From: CBFGWV01 sp965652545
GTDB lineage: Bacteria > Pseudomonadota > Gammaproteobacteria > Competibacterales > Competibacteraceae
Reading direction: 5' to 3'
DNA: 8,859 nucleotides
Assembly: GCA_965652545.1 (NCBI GenBank)
Contig: CBFGWV010000207.1
Span: 1-8,859, forward strand
Shown one piece after another: positions 1-6,500 of the stretch. The position numbers and the translations under genes are program-made. The notes under the pieces were generated by a model. The model saw only the letters and a list, made by a program, of their open reading frames with translations. It was not told the origin of the DNA and made no database searches. The first letter of the stretch is position 1. Every line of letters starts with the position of its first letter.

Positions 1-360
1 GCCCCGCGCTCGGTGGTGCCCGAGTCGATCATGCCCAATTACCCCTGGCTACTTGAGACCGAACTCGCCTATGGCGATATCGGCAAGCGCATGCTCGCGC
101 TGCGACGCGCCGGTGTGCCGTATTCGTACACGGCGGCGGAGTACGAGGCCAATGTCGCGGCGTTCGGTCCGGAGCTGGCCGACCAATTGGATATCGAGTT
201 GGCGGAAGAGACGTTGAAAGCCGAGGCCCGGGCCGGCAACTTCGACGGCGATCCGACTCAGATCACGGAGATGGACGCACTGGTGGCCTATCTGCAGATG
301 CTCGGTACGTTGGTGGACTTCGGCCAGTATGACGAAGGCTACTTTGCCGAATTCCGCTGA
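1..360 (+). CDS. ccoO: Cytochrome cbb3 oxidase subunit II (CcoO), C-terminal part
   Basis: The gene enters from the left edge in frame 1, and only the last 119 codons are visible, ending in TGA. CcoO is the membrane-anchored mono-heme cytochrome c subunit of the cbb3 terminal oxidase and passes electrons to the CcoN catalytic subunit from the periplasmic side. The fragment opens with RSVVPESIMPNYPWL, the conserved CcoO segment that supplies the heme axial methionine (Met at fragment residue 11). It closes with the typical helix DALVAYLQMLGTLVDF followed by a short acidic and aromatic tail. The membrane helix and the CxxCH heme site lie upstream of the window. The stop overlaps the ccoQ start (TGATG), so translation is probably coupled. 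The identification is firm from this C-terminal signature and from the ccoQ-ccoP neighbours. Confidence 0.95.
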   Translation, partial: APRSVVPESIMPNYPWLLETELAYGDIGKRMLALRRAGVPYSYTAAEYEANVAAFGPELADQLDIELAEETLKAEARAGNFDGDPTQITEMDALVAYLQMLGTLVDFGQYDEGYFAEFR

Positions 361-566
361 TGGACGTGCTGAGTGATCTGCTGCGCTGGCTGGGCCAGTT
401 ACACGTAAGCAAAACCCTGGCGCTGTTGCTGTTGTTTCCAACCTTCTGCGCCATCGTTCTGTACGTGCTGACGAACCGCCGGCGTGGCCAGCGTCTGGAA
501 TCGTACAAGTACATCCCACTGGAGGATGAGCAGGACGATGCGTCCTCCGGAGACAAGCGGTCATGA
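360..566 (+). CDS. ccoQ: Cytochrome cbb3 oxidase small subunit CcoQ
   Basis: This 68-residue single-helix membrane protein lies between ccoO and ccoP, the canonical ccoNOQP order. CcoQ is a small subunit that stabilises the cbb3 complex and, in some bacteria, is needed for full activity in the presence of oxygen. The hydrophobic helix spans about residues 18-38. It is followed by a positive cluster NRRRGQR (39-45), which fits a cytoplasmic C-terminus. The family tail YIPLEDE (51-57) is present and then a hydrophilic acidic end. The ATG overlaps the ccoO stop by one base and there is no convincing Shine-Dalgarno sequence, which suggests translational coupling. The stop overlaps the ccoP start (ATGA). 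Confidence 0.93.
   Translation: MDVLSDLLRWLGQLHVSKTLALLLLFPTFCAIVLYVLTNRRRGQRLESYKYIPLEDEQDDASSGDKRS
549..552 (+). promoter_or_regulatory. Ribosome binding site for ccoP
   Basis: GGAG lies inside the ccoQ coding sequence, ten bases before the ccoP ATG at 563. It supports choosing that ATG, which also overlaps the ccoQ stop codon. Confidence 0.6.
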
Positions 567-1513
567 GAGAGCCGAACCCTTCCCAAGACATCGCCCGCGG
601 CACCGCGGTGCAAACGACCGGACACGCCTGGGATGGCGACTTGCAGGAGTTCAACAACCCGCTGCCGCGCTGGTGGGTGTGGAGCTTCTACGGGACCGTG
701 GTCTTCGCCATCATCTATTGGCTGGTGTTTCCGACTTGGCCGTACGCCAACACCTGGACCAGCGGCATGGCGGAGGTGACCTACACCAATGCCGCCGGCG
801 AGGCACGGACACTGCCCTGGAACACCCGCAGCAAGCTGCTGGAGGATATTCATGAGGGCAGCGCGGCCGTGCGCCAGCGGGAGTTCCTGCAACAGGTGGC
901 CGCCGCGGACTTCGACACCATCCGCAACGATCCGGACATGCTGGCGTTCGCCCGCTCGGCCGGCAACGTGCTGTTCGGTGACAACTGCGCGGCCTGCCAC
1001 GGCAGCGGTGGCCAGGGCGTGGTCGGCTTGTACCCCAACCTGGCCGATGACGATTGGCTATGGGGCGGCGATATGGCAACCCTGCAAGCGACGCTGGCCG
1101 GCGGGCGCAACGGCTTCATGCCGGCGTTCGGCTCGGTGCTCGATGCGGACCAGCGGGCCGACGTCGCCGAGTATGTGCTCAGCCTGTCCGCTGAAGTGCC
1201 TGCCGACAGTGAAGCCGTTGCCCGCGGCGAAGCGATCTTCCACGGGCACGAAGGTGGCTGCTTCCAGTGCCATGGCGGCGATGCCAGAGGCATCGAGAGC
1301 CTGGGCTCGGCCAACCTGACCGATGCCATCTGGACGATTGCGGATGTTCCAGGACAAACGGATGCCGACGGCAAGCGTGCTGTCGTCAGTGCAATGATCA
1401 GCGCCGGTGTCGGAACCCGGCAGCGGGTGATGCCGGCCTGGTCGCAGCGACTGAGCGAGGCCGAGATCAAACTGCTTGCCGTCTACGTACACCAATTGGG
1501 CGGCGGAGAATAA
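563..1513 (+). CDS. ccoP: Cytochrome cbb3 oxidase subunit III (CcoP), di-heme
   Basis: CcoP (316 aa) is the membrane-anchored di-heme cytochrome c subunit that accepts electrons from soluble cytochromes and passes them to CcoO/CcoN. Residues 21-37 carry the characteristic N-terminal stretch HAWDGDLQEFNNPLPRW, followed by one membrane helix at about 38-57. The first heme site is CAACH (C142, C145, H146), with Met186 in FMPAFG as the likely sixth ligand. The second is CFQCH (C233, C236, H237), with Met290 in VMPAW as the likely ligand. Length and layout are normal for single-helix CcoP proteins. The ATG overlaps the ccoQ TGA and has a GGAG ten bases upstream. It is the last structural gene of the oxidase operon; the next gene starts 82 bases later and belongs to the assembly set. 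Confidence 0.97.
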   Translation: MREPNPSQDIARGTAVQTTGHAWDGDLQEFNNPLPRWWVWSFYGTVVFAIIYWLVFPTWPYANTWTSGMAEVTYTNAAGEARTLPWNTRSKLLEDIHEGSAAVRQREFLQQVAAADFDTIRNDPDMLAFARSAGNVLFGDNCAACHGSGGQGVVGLYPNLADDDWLWGGDMATLQATLAGGRNGFMPAFGSVLDADQRADVAEYVLSLSAEVPADSEAVARGEAIFHGHEGGCFQCHGGDARGIESLGSANLTDAIWTIADVPGQTDADGKRAVVSAMISAGVGTRQRVMPAWSQRLSEAEIKLLAVYVHQLGGGE

Positions 1514-1547
1514 GAGCAGATCGGCGCGCGCCCCGCCGCGCATCGCC

Positions 1548-1582
1548 GTAGGGGCACGTGGGCGGTCTTCGCCCACACGCGC
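1548..1582. repeat. Candidate REP-like GTAG hairpin in the ccoP-ccoG gap
   Basis: A GTAG tetranucleotide (1548-1551) is followed by an inverted repeat. The perfect inner stem is GTGGGCG (1558-1564) with CGCCCAC (1570-1576), 7 bp around the loop GTCTT. The stem continues outward imperfectly: 1555-1579, 1554-1580 and 1552-1582 can pair, with mismatches between. A GTAG head followed by an imperfect hairpin is the known layout of bacterial REP elements mobilised by RAYT transposases. There is no T-run after the hairpin, so it is a poor intrinsic terminator, but it could stabilise the 3' end of the ccoP message. Only one copy is seen in this window, so repeat status is inferred from shape alone. 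Confidence 0.4.
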
Positions 1583-1595
1583 AGGCTAAGCAGTC

Positions 1596-2984
1596 ATGTC
1601 CGAACCGCAGCTTTATCAGAAGCGCATTCCGGTTTATCCGCGCAGCGTGCAAGGTCGCTACCGCCGGATCAAAACGGCCGTGCTGGTCCTCGCCTACGGC
1701 GTCTACTTCCTACTGCCCTGGCTGCGCTGGAACCGACCCGAGGGGATCGCCGATCAGGCGGTGTTGTACGACTTGCCGGGGCGGCGGTTTTATCTGTTCG
1801 ATCTGGTCGTCCAAATCCAGGACATCTTCTGGCTGGCCGGCCTGCTGATCATTGCCGCAATGCTGTTGTTCATGGTCACCGGCATCGCCGGGCGGGTGTT
1901 CTGCGGGTACTTCTGCTTCCAGACTTTATGGACTGATGTGTTCATGACCATCGAACGCTGGGTCCAGGGCGAGCGGCCGGCGCGCATCCGTTTGGCACAG
2001 GCGCCCTGGTCGGTGTCCAAGGGCGTGCGCTATCTGGTCACCTGGACGCTATGGCTGGGGGTGTCGTTGGCCACCGGGGTGACGTTCACGTTGTATTGGG
2101 CGGACGCGCCGACCCTGATCGCGCAGATGCTCAGCGGCAGCGCCCCGTTCCCGGCATACGCCACGACCGTGTTCCTGACGACCACCACGTTCGTCATGGC
2201 CGGCCTGGCGCGAGAGCAGGTCTGTTTGTACATGTGTCCGTACGCGCGCTTCCAGAGCGCGATGTTCGATCGCGACACGCTGATCGTCGCCTACGACCAA
2301 GCCCGCGGCGAGGGCGCGCACGGCCGCGCGCGGCCAAGCAAAGACCTGCGCGCACGTGATCAGCGTCAAGCCGCTGGGGTCGGCGACTGCATAGACTGCG
2401 GCTACTGCGTGCAAGTGTGTCCTACCGGCATCGACATTCGTAACGGATTGCAACTGGGGTGCATTCACTGTGCCCTGTGCATCGATGCCTGCGATACGAT
2501 CATGGACAACCTGGGTTGGCCCAAGGGGTTGATCCGATACTCCTCGGAGAATGAACAGAGCGGGGGAAAAACCCGCTTCCTGACGTTCAAGACGGTCGGC
2601 TACGGTGTGGTGCTGGTGGCGGCGGTCGCTGCGCTGTCCTACAGCATCGCCAGCCAGGCGCCGTTGGACGCGGTGGTCAGTCAGGTTCGCCAGCCGCTGT
2701 TTGTGACACTGTCCGATGGCCGCATCCAGAACAGCTATGAGCTTAAATTCAACAACAAGACATTGGCCGAGATGACCGTGACCGTATCGCTGAATGGCCT
2801 GCCCGACGCCGAACTCGAGGTGCTCCCCGCACCCCGCGTGGCATTGGCGCCGGAACAGCGTCTGCGCGTACTGGCACGGGTGAAACGGCCGGCGGGTAGT
2901 GGTGCCGAGCGGTTCGAGTTCGTGGTTCGCGGTGCCGGCGATACCGCGCCCTTGTCTCTGGAGGCGGCGTTCAGTACGCCGTAG
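1596..2984 (+). CDS. ccoG: cbb3 oxidase assembly protein CcoG (FixG/RdxA family)
   Basis: This 462-aa polytopic membrane iron-sulfur protein is required for cbb3 oxidase biogenesis. Work on the family implicates CcoG in reducing Cu(II) to Cu(I) for the CcoN copper centre. Hydrophobic helices are seen at about residues 27-45, 76-98, 145-168, 187-205 and 332-352. Cysteines sit in CGYFC (103, 107) and CLYMC (210, 214) next to helices. The ferredoxin-like segment has two clusters: C265, C268, C271, C275 (then Pro) and C289, C292, C295, C299, which is typical of two [4Fe-4S] clusters. Residues from about 360 form the periplasmic Ig-like FixG C-terminal domain, with strand-rich sequence around YELKFNNKTL. 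The ATG is preceded only by a weak AGG-type signal. It is first of ccoG-ccoH-ccoI-ccoS, the usual order. I see no clear FNR/Anr box in the short upstream gap. Confidence 0.96.
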   Translation: MSEPQLYQKRIPVYPRSVQGRYRRIKTAVLVLAYGVYFLLPWLRWNRPEGIADQAVLYDLPGRRFYLFDLVVQIQDIFWLAGLLIIAAMLLFMVTGIAGRVFCGYFCFQTLWTDVFMTIERWVQGERPARIRLAQAPWSVSKGVRYLVTWTLWLGVSLATGVTFTLYWADAPTLIAQMLSGSAPFPAYATTVFLTTTTFVMAGLAREQVCLYMCPYARFQSAMFDRDTLIVAYDQARGEGAHGRARPSKDLRARDQRQAAGVGDCIDCGYCVQVCPTGIDIRNGLQLGCIHCALCIDACDTIMDNLGWPKGLIRYSSENEQSGGKTRFLTFKTVGYGVVLVAAVAALSYSIASQAPLDAVVSQVRQPLFVTLSDGRIQNSYELKFNNKTLAEMTVTVSLNGLPDAELEVLPAPRVALAPEQRLRVLARVKRPAGSGAERFEFVVRGAGDTAPLSLEAAFSTP

Positions 2985-2995
2985 CGGGCTCAATC

Positions 2996-3790
2996 ATGAG
3001 TGACCTGTTGCTGTTGACATTGCTGTCGGGCTCGGCGCTTACCGTGACCACTATCCTGGCCGCGCGTCGCCTGCTCCACCTGGACGGCACCGCTGCGGCG
3101 GCTTTCGGTGCCATGGCCGTGATCCTGGTGTACTCGCCGGTGGCGTTGTGGCGTTGGCCGGGCGCGGATGTCTTCGCCATCCACCTGGGCGTGTTCCTGT
3201 TGATTCCGTTGGCGTATGGACTGCTTGCCGGTGGCGGTGAGAAGGGTCGCTGGCACTGGGGGCCAGTGACCTTGGTCATGTTCTTCGTCGTGCTTGCGGT
3301 CGTCGATGGGGCCTTGATCACCGCCGCCCGTCACGGGCTTCCGGTGTGGATGGTCGGTACCGTCATTCCGGCGCCACGTCAGGCCACGACCGTGTCATTC
3401 GGCTTCCCGGGCGTCAGTACTCATGATTTCCAGGAAAAGGAGGCGCAGTTCAATGCCTACCTGGAACGGCGCGCCGATCAGGCCGCGCGCGGTTGGCAGG
3501 TCAGCAAAGGCTGGGTCGGCCCGGTGGTCGAAGGCCGTGCCGCCCGCTTCCGTGTCGAAGCCCGCGATGCCGGTGGCGCGCCGATCAGCGGTGCGGTGGT
3601 GGACGGGCGTTTCGTGCGCACGGCCGACAGCCGCCAGGACCAGGACTTCGTGCTTGTCGAAGTCGCGCCGGGGCGCTACGAGGGCGACATCCGCCTCCCG
3701 CTGCCGGGCCGGTGGGATCTGGTGATGGACATCACCGTCGATGGCGATCGCCACGAGGTCCGCGCACGCACGGAGGTGTCCCCGTCATGA
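2996..3790 (+). CDS. ccoH: cbb3 oxidase assembly protein CcoH (FixH family) with extended membrane N-terminus
   Basis: The gene encodes 264 aa between ccoG and ccoI. From about residue 135 the protein matches the FixH/CcoH pattern: a charged helix STHDFQEKEAQFNAYLERR (141-159), then a beta-rich periplasmic domain with the family turn GRYEGDIRLPLPGRWDLVM (226-244). CcoH stays in contact with the CcoN subunit during and after assembly and is needed for a stable oxidase. Classical CcoH is about 150-180 aa with one N-terminal helix. Here the first 115 residues appear to hold four hydrophobic segments (about 3-22, 32-52, 59-79, 89-110), so three precede the one expected. No alternative internal start gives a classical short form with a helix. 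The stop overlaps the ccoI start (ATGA). The function call rests on the C-terminal half and gene order; the N-terminal function is unknown. Confidence 0.85.
   Translation: MSDLLLLTLLSGSALTVTTILAARRLLHLDGTAAAAFGAMAVILVYSPVALWRWPGADVFAIHLGVFLLIPLAYGLLAGGGEKGRWHWGPVTLVMFFVVLAVVDGALITAARHGLPVWMVGTVIPAPRQATTVSFGFPGVSTHDFQEKEAQFNAYLERRADQAARGWQVSKGWVGPVVEGRAARFRVEARDAGGAPISGAVVDGRFVRTADSRQDQDFVLVEVAPGRYEGDIRLPLPGRWDLVMDITVDGDRHEVRARTEVSPS
3772..3778 (+). promoter_or_regulatory. Strong ribosome binding site for ccoI
   Basis: GGAGGTG lies inside the end of ccoH, eight bases before the ATG at 3787. It is the best Shine-Dalgarno sequence in the cluster. It settles the ccoI start, although the reading frame stays open almost 300 bases further upstream inside ccoH. 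Confidence 0.75.
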
Positions 3791-6189
3791 GTGTGTCGCG
3801 GGCCGTGTCCACCGATGCCTGCTTCCATTGCGGGTTGCCGCTGTCGGGCGCCGATATCCATGCCCCGATCGACGGCGAGGAGCGCCCGTTCTGCTGTGCC
3901 GGTTGCCGCGCGGTGGCCGAGGTGATCGCCGGCGCTGGGCTGACCCGCTTCTACCAGCATCGTGATGCCGTTCCCGGGCAGCCGCCACAGGCCGTCGACG
4001 AGGACTTGGCGGCCTACGATCACCCTGCGGTCCAGGAGCGCTTCGTGCGCGAGCGCGCGGACGGCCTACGGGAAGCCGACCTGCTGCTTGAAGGGCTGGT
4101 CTGCGGCGCCTGCGTGTGGCTGCTCGAACGTCATGTCGGCGCGCTCGATGGCGTGGCGCAGTTCCAGATCAACTACAGCACCCAGCGGGCCCACCTGGCC
4201 TGGGACCCGGCACGCGCACCGATCAGCCGCATCCTGTCGGCCGTGCGCGAGGTTGGCTACCAAGCCTACCCGTACGACCCGGATCGCGGCGAACAGCTGC
4301 GTCGGCGCGAGCGCGCCCGCGCCCTGCGGCGGCTGGCAGTCGCAGGCGTGGGCATGATGCAGGTGATGATGGTGGCAGTCGCCCTGTGGCTGGGCGAGCA
4401 CAACGGCATGTCCCAGAGCATGGTCACCTTCCTGCGCTGGACCTGCCTGCTGATCACCACGCCGGTGCTCGTCTACGCGGGCCAGCCGTTTTTCGCCAAC
4501 GCGCTGCGCGACCTGCGGCGAGGCACGCTGGGGATGGACGTCCCAGTGGCGATCGCCTTGCTGACAACCTATGCCAGCAGTGTTCTGGCCACAGTGGTCG
4601 GCGGTCCGGTGTACTTCGAATCCGTGGTCATGTTCCTGGCATTCTTGCTCGCCGGCCGCTTCCTCGAGCAGGGCGCGCGCCATCGATCCGGCGAGGCGAT
4701 GGAGGCATTGGCCCGCCTGCAGCCGGCGCTCGCTCGGCGGCTGGGCCCCGAGGGCGAGTCCATGGTGCCCTCGGCCAGCCTCGTGAGCGGCGATCGCGTT
4801 CGCGTATTGCCGGGTGAGTCGATGCCGGCCGATGGCATGGTGATCTCCGGTCGCAGCGCCGTAGACGAGGCGCTGATCAGCGGCGAGAGCCTGCCGCGTT
4901 CCAAAGTGGCCGGTGACGCCGTTGCCGCCGGTACGGTCAATCGCGAGAGCCCGCTGGAGATCCAAGTGACCGGCGTGGGGCCGGAGTCCACCCTCGGCAC
5001 CATCGCCCGTTTGCTGGCGCGTGCCCAAAGCGCCCGGCCGGCGATGACCCAGCGCTTCGAGCGCGGTACCGGCTGGTTTACAGGGCTGGTGTTGCTGTTG
5101 GCGGCGGCCTCCGCGGCGGTGTGGGGGTTATGGCTGGACCCGGCGCGCGCACTGCCGGTGGCGATCGCCGTGTTGGTCGTCAGTTGCCCCTGTGCCCTGG
5201 CCCTGGCCACGCCTGCCGCGCTGACCGCGGCGACCGGGCGCTTGACGCGGCTGGGTATTCTCGTTGTCGGCGCCGATGCCCTCGAGCGACTGGCCCGCGT
5301 GACCCGTGTGGTGTTCGACAAGACCGGTACGGTCACCGTCGGCGCCCCCGAAGTCGTTGGCGTCGATACCCTGGCCGATGTGCCGCTCGGCCGCTGCCAA
5401 AGCATCGCCGCGGCCCTTGCACGACATTCGGAGCACCCCATGTCCCGCGCCATCGCCGCCATGACCGCCGGCCCCTTGCCGCCGGCCAGCGAGGTGGAAT
5501 CCGTGCCCGGCGAAGGGGTGCGCGGGCGTGTCGCCGATCGGGTGTATGCCATCGGTCGGCGTCGTTTCGTCGCGCCGGGGGCTCACGCCATCGAGCCCGA
5601 AGGCGGTGAGAGCGCCGTGTGGCTGGGCGATGGCCGTCGCCTGCTGGCGCGCCTGCGCTTGTTCGATCGGCCGCGGGCCGACGCCGAGCGCACCATCCAG
5701 CGGCTGCGTCGGCGGGGCTTGCCGGTGACCGTGCTCAGTGGCGACCGCCCCGGCGCGGTGGCAGCGGTGGCGCGGGTGCTGGGCATCGACGATGCCCGCG
5801 CGGGGTTGCGCCCGGCGGACAAACTGGATGCCCTGACTGCGTGTCAGGCTGCCGGTGAGCGCGTGCTGGCCGTCGGCGACGGTGTGAACGACGCACCTCT
5901 ACTCGCCGCCGCCGACGTCTCCGTTGCCGTGGCCGGGGCCACGGACTTGGCGCGGGCCAGCGCTGACCTCGTGCTCAACAGCGCCGAACTGGCGCGCGTC
6001 GTGGACGCCTGGGACACGGCCCGCGAGACGCGCACGGTCATCCGCCAAAATCTCGCCTGGGCACTGGGTTATAACCTGATCGCCCTGCCGCTGGCGGCGG
6101 CCGGCTTGATCACCCCTTGGCTGGCGGCCCTGGGCATGTCGCTCAGCTCGCTGCTGGTGGTGTTGAACGCCTTGCGGCTGCGGCAGTAG
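3787..6189 (+). CDS. ccoI: Copper-exporting P1B-type ATPase CcoI (FixI)
   Basis: This 800-aa inner-membrane Cu(I)-ATPase pumps copper out of the cytoplasm to supply the CuB centre of cbb3 oxidase. The N-terminus has a putative metal-binding cysteine module, CFHC (12-15) and CCAGC (36-40). A heavy-metal-associated domain follows with CGAC (106-109) in the CcoI context LEGLVCGACVWLLE. Four helices follow at about 184-203, 214-235, 250-270 and 275-294. The actuator loop carries SGES (365-368), Ser replacing the more usual Thr. The CPC ion-binding motif (467-469) is in the sixth helix. The phosphorylation motif DKTGT begins at D511, the SEHP nucleotide-binding motif is at 548-551, and GDGVNDAP begins at 697. 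Two more helices end the protein. The ATG at 3787 is chosen because it overlaps the ccoH stop and has a strong GGAGGTG eight bases upstream; the open frame extending to 3493 is not used. Confidence 0.97.
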   Translation: MSVSRAVSTDACFHCGLPLSGADIHAPIDGEERPFCCAGCRAVAEVIAGAGLTRFYQHRDAVPGQPPQAVDEDLAAYDHPAVQERFVRERADGLREADLLLEGLVCGACVWLLERHVGALDGVAQFQINYSTQRAHLAWDPARAPISRILSAVREVGYQAYPYDPDRGEQLRRRERARALRRLAVAGVGMMQVMMVAVALWLGEHNGMSQSMVTFLRWTCLLITTPVLVYAGQPFFANALRDLRRGTLGMDVPVAIALLTTYASSVLATVVGGPVYFESVVMFLAFLLAGRFLEQGARHRSGEAMEALARLQPALARRLGPEGESMVPSASLVSGDRVRVLPGESMPADGMVISGRSAVDEALISGESLPRSKVAGDAVAAGTVNRESPLEIQVTGVGPESTLGTIARLLARAQSARPAMTQRFERGTGWFTGLVLLLAAASAAVWGLWLDPARALPVAIAVLVVSCPCALALATPAALTAATGRLTRLGILVVGADALERLARVTRVVFDKTGTVTVGAPEVVGVDTLADVPLGRCQSIAAALARHSEHPMSRAIAAMTAGPLPPASEVESVPGEGVRGRVADRVYAIGRRRFVAPGAHAIEPEGGESAVWLGDGRRLLARLRLFDRPRADAERTIQRLRRRGLPVTVLSGDRPGAVAAVARVLGIDDARAGLRPADKLDALTACQAAGERVLAVGDGVNDAPLLAAADVSVAVAGATDLARASADLVLNSAELARVVDAWDTARETRTVIRQNLAWALGYNLIALPLAAAGLITPWLAALGMSLSSLLVVLNALRLRQ

Positions 6190-6193
6190 CGCC

Positions 6194-6382
6194 ATGGAGA
6201 TCCTGTACGCGTTGATTCCCATCGCCATCGGCCTGATGTGTGTGGCCCTGGCGGGGTTCTGGTGGGCGGTTCGAAGCGGTCAGTTCGAAGACCTCGAGGG
6301 GCCGGCACACCGTATCCTGCATGACGATGACGACCCGCGGATACCGCAGCCGCGGCGTCATCGACGTTCCAAGACCCGTTGA
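6194..6382 (+). CDS. ccoS: cbb3 oxidase maturation protein CcoS
   Basis: CcoS is a small protein (62 aa) with one N-terminal membrane helix at about residues 4-25, followed by the family signature FWWAVRSGQFEDLEGPAHRI (22-41) and an acidic HDDDD (43-47). CcoS is required for cofactor (heme and copper) insertion into the CcoN catalytic subunit. It starts four bases after the ccoI stop, as in most cbb3 assembly operons, with no obvious Shine-Dalgarno sequence, so coupling to ccoI is likely. The C-terminal tail after residue 48 is rich in Arg and Pro (QPRRHRRSKTR) and lies outside the conserved core. Length is within the usual range of about 45-75 aa. Confidence 0.93.
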   Translation: MEILYALIPIAIGLMCVALAGFWWAVRSGQFEDLEGPAHRILHDDDDPRIPQPRRHRRSKTR

Positions 6383-6411
6383 ACCCTATTCAGACGCCGC
6401 GAGACATTGCC

Positions 6412-6498
6412 ATGTTTTCATTCCAGAATCTTCCGCTGACCCTGATCATCGCCCTGGTGGTCATCGCCTGGATCAGCTTCTTCTCCGTCATCCTCTGA
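6412..6498 (+). CDS. Hypothetical 28-aa single-helix membrane peptide
   Basis: A short frame from ATG 6412 to TGA 6498 encodes MFSFQNLPLTLII followed by ALVVIAWISFFSVIL, essentially one transmembrane helix (about residues 8-27). I do not recognise a family. Three things support real translation. Third codon positions after the ATG are G or C in 23 of 27 codons, like the neighbouring genes. A weak GAGA (6401-6404) lies seven bases before the ATG. The stop ends two bases before the birA GTG start, which itself lacks a Shine-Dalgarno sequence, so birA may depend on coupling to this frame. It follows ccoS by 29 bases. It could be a tiny cbb3-associated subunit (as CcoM is in Pseudomonas stutzeri), a birA leader peptide, or a chance ORF. 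Confidence 0.5.
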   Translation: MFSFQNLPLTLIIALVVIAWISFFSVIL

Positions 6499-6500
6499 AC

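Noticed and set aside
2049..2993. Long minus-strand ORF (314 aa) opposite ccoG
   Set aside because: It is antisense to the ferredoxin and FixG domains of ccoG and has no recognisable protein features.
3493..3786. Upstream extension of the ccoI frame by 98 codons
   Set aside because: It overlaps ccoH in another frame, encodes Arg/Pro-rich nonsense, and the ATG at 3787 has a strong ribosome binding site and normal CcoI N-terminus.
4066..5028. Long minus-strand ORF (320 aa) opposite ccoI
   Set aside because: It lies wholly within a gene with all catalytic motifs intact; long antisense frames are expected in GC-rich coding DNA, and the translation shows no recognisable domain.
6240..6500. Upstream extension of the birA frame by 87 codons
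   Set aside because: It overlaps ccoS and the small ORF; BirA homology begins after the GTG at 6501, which gives the usual family length.
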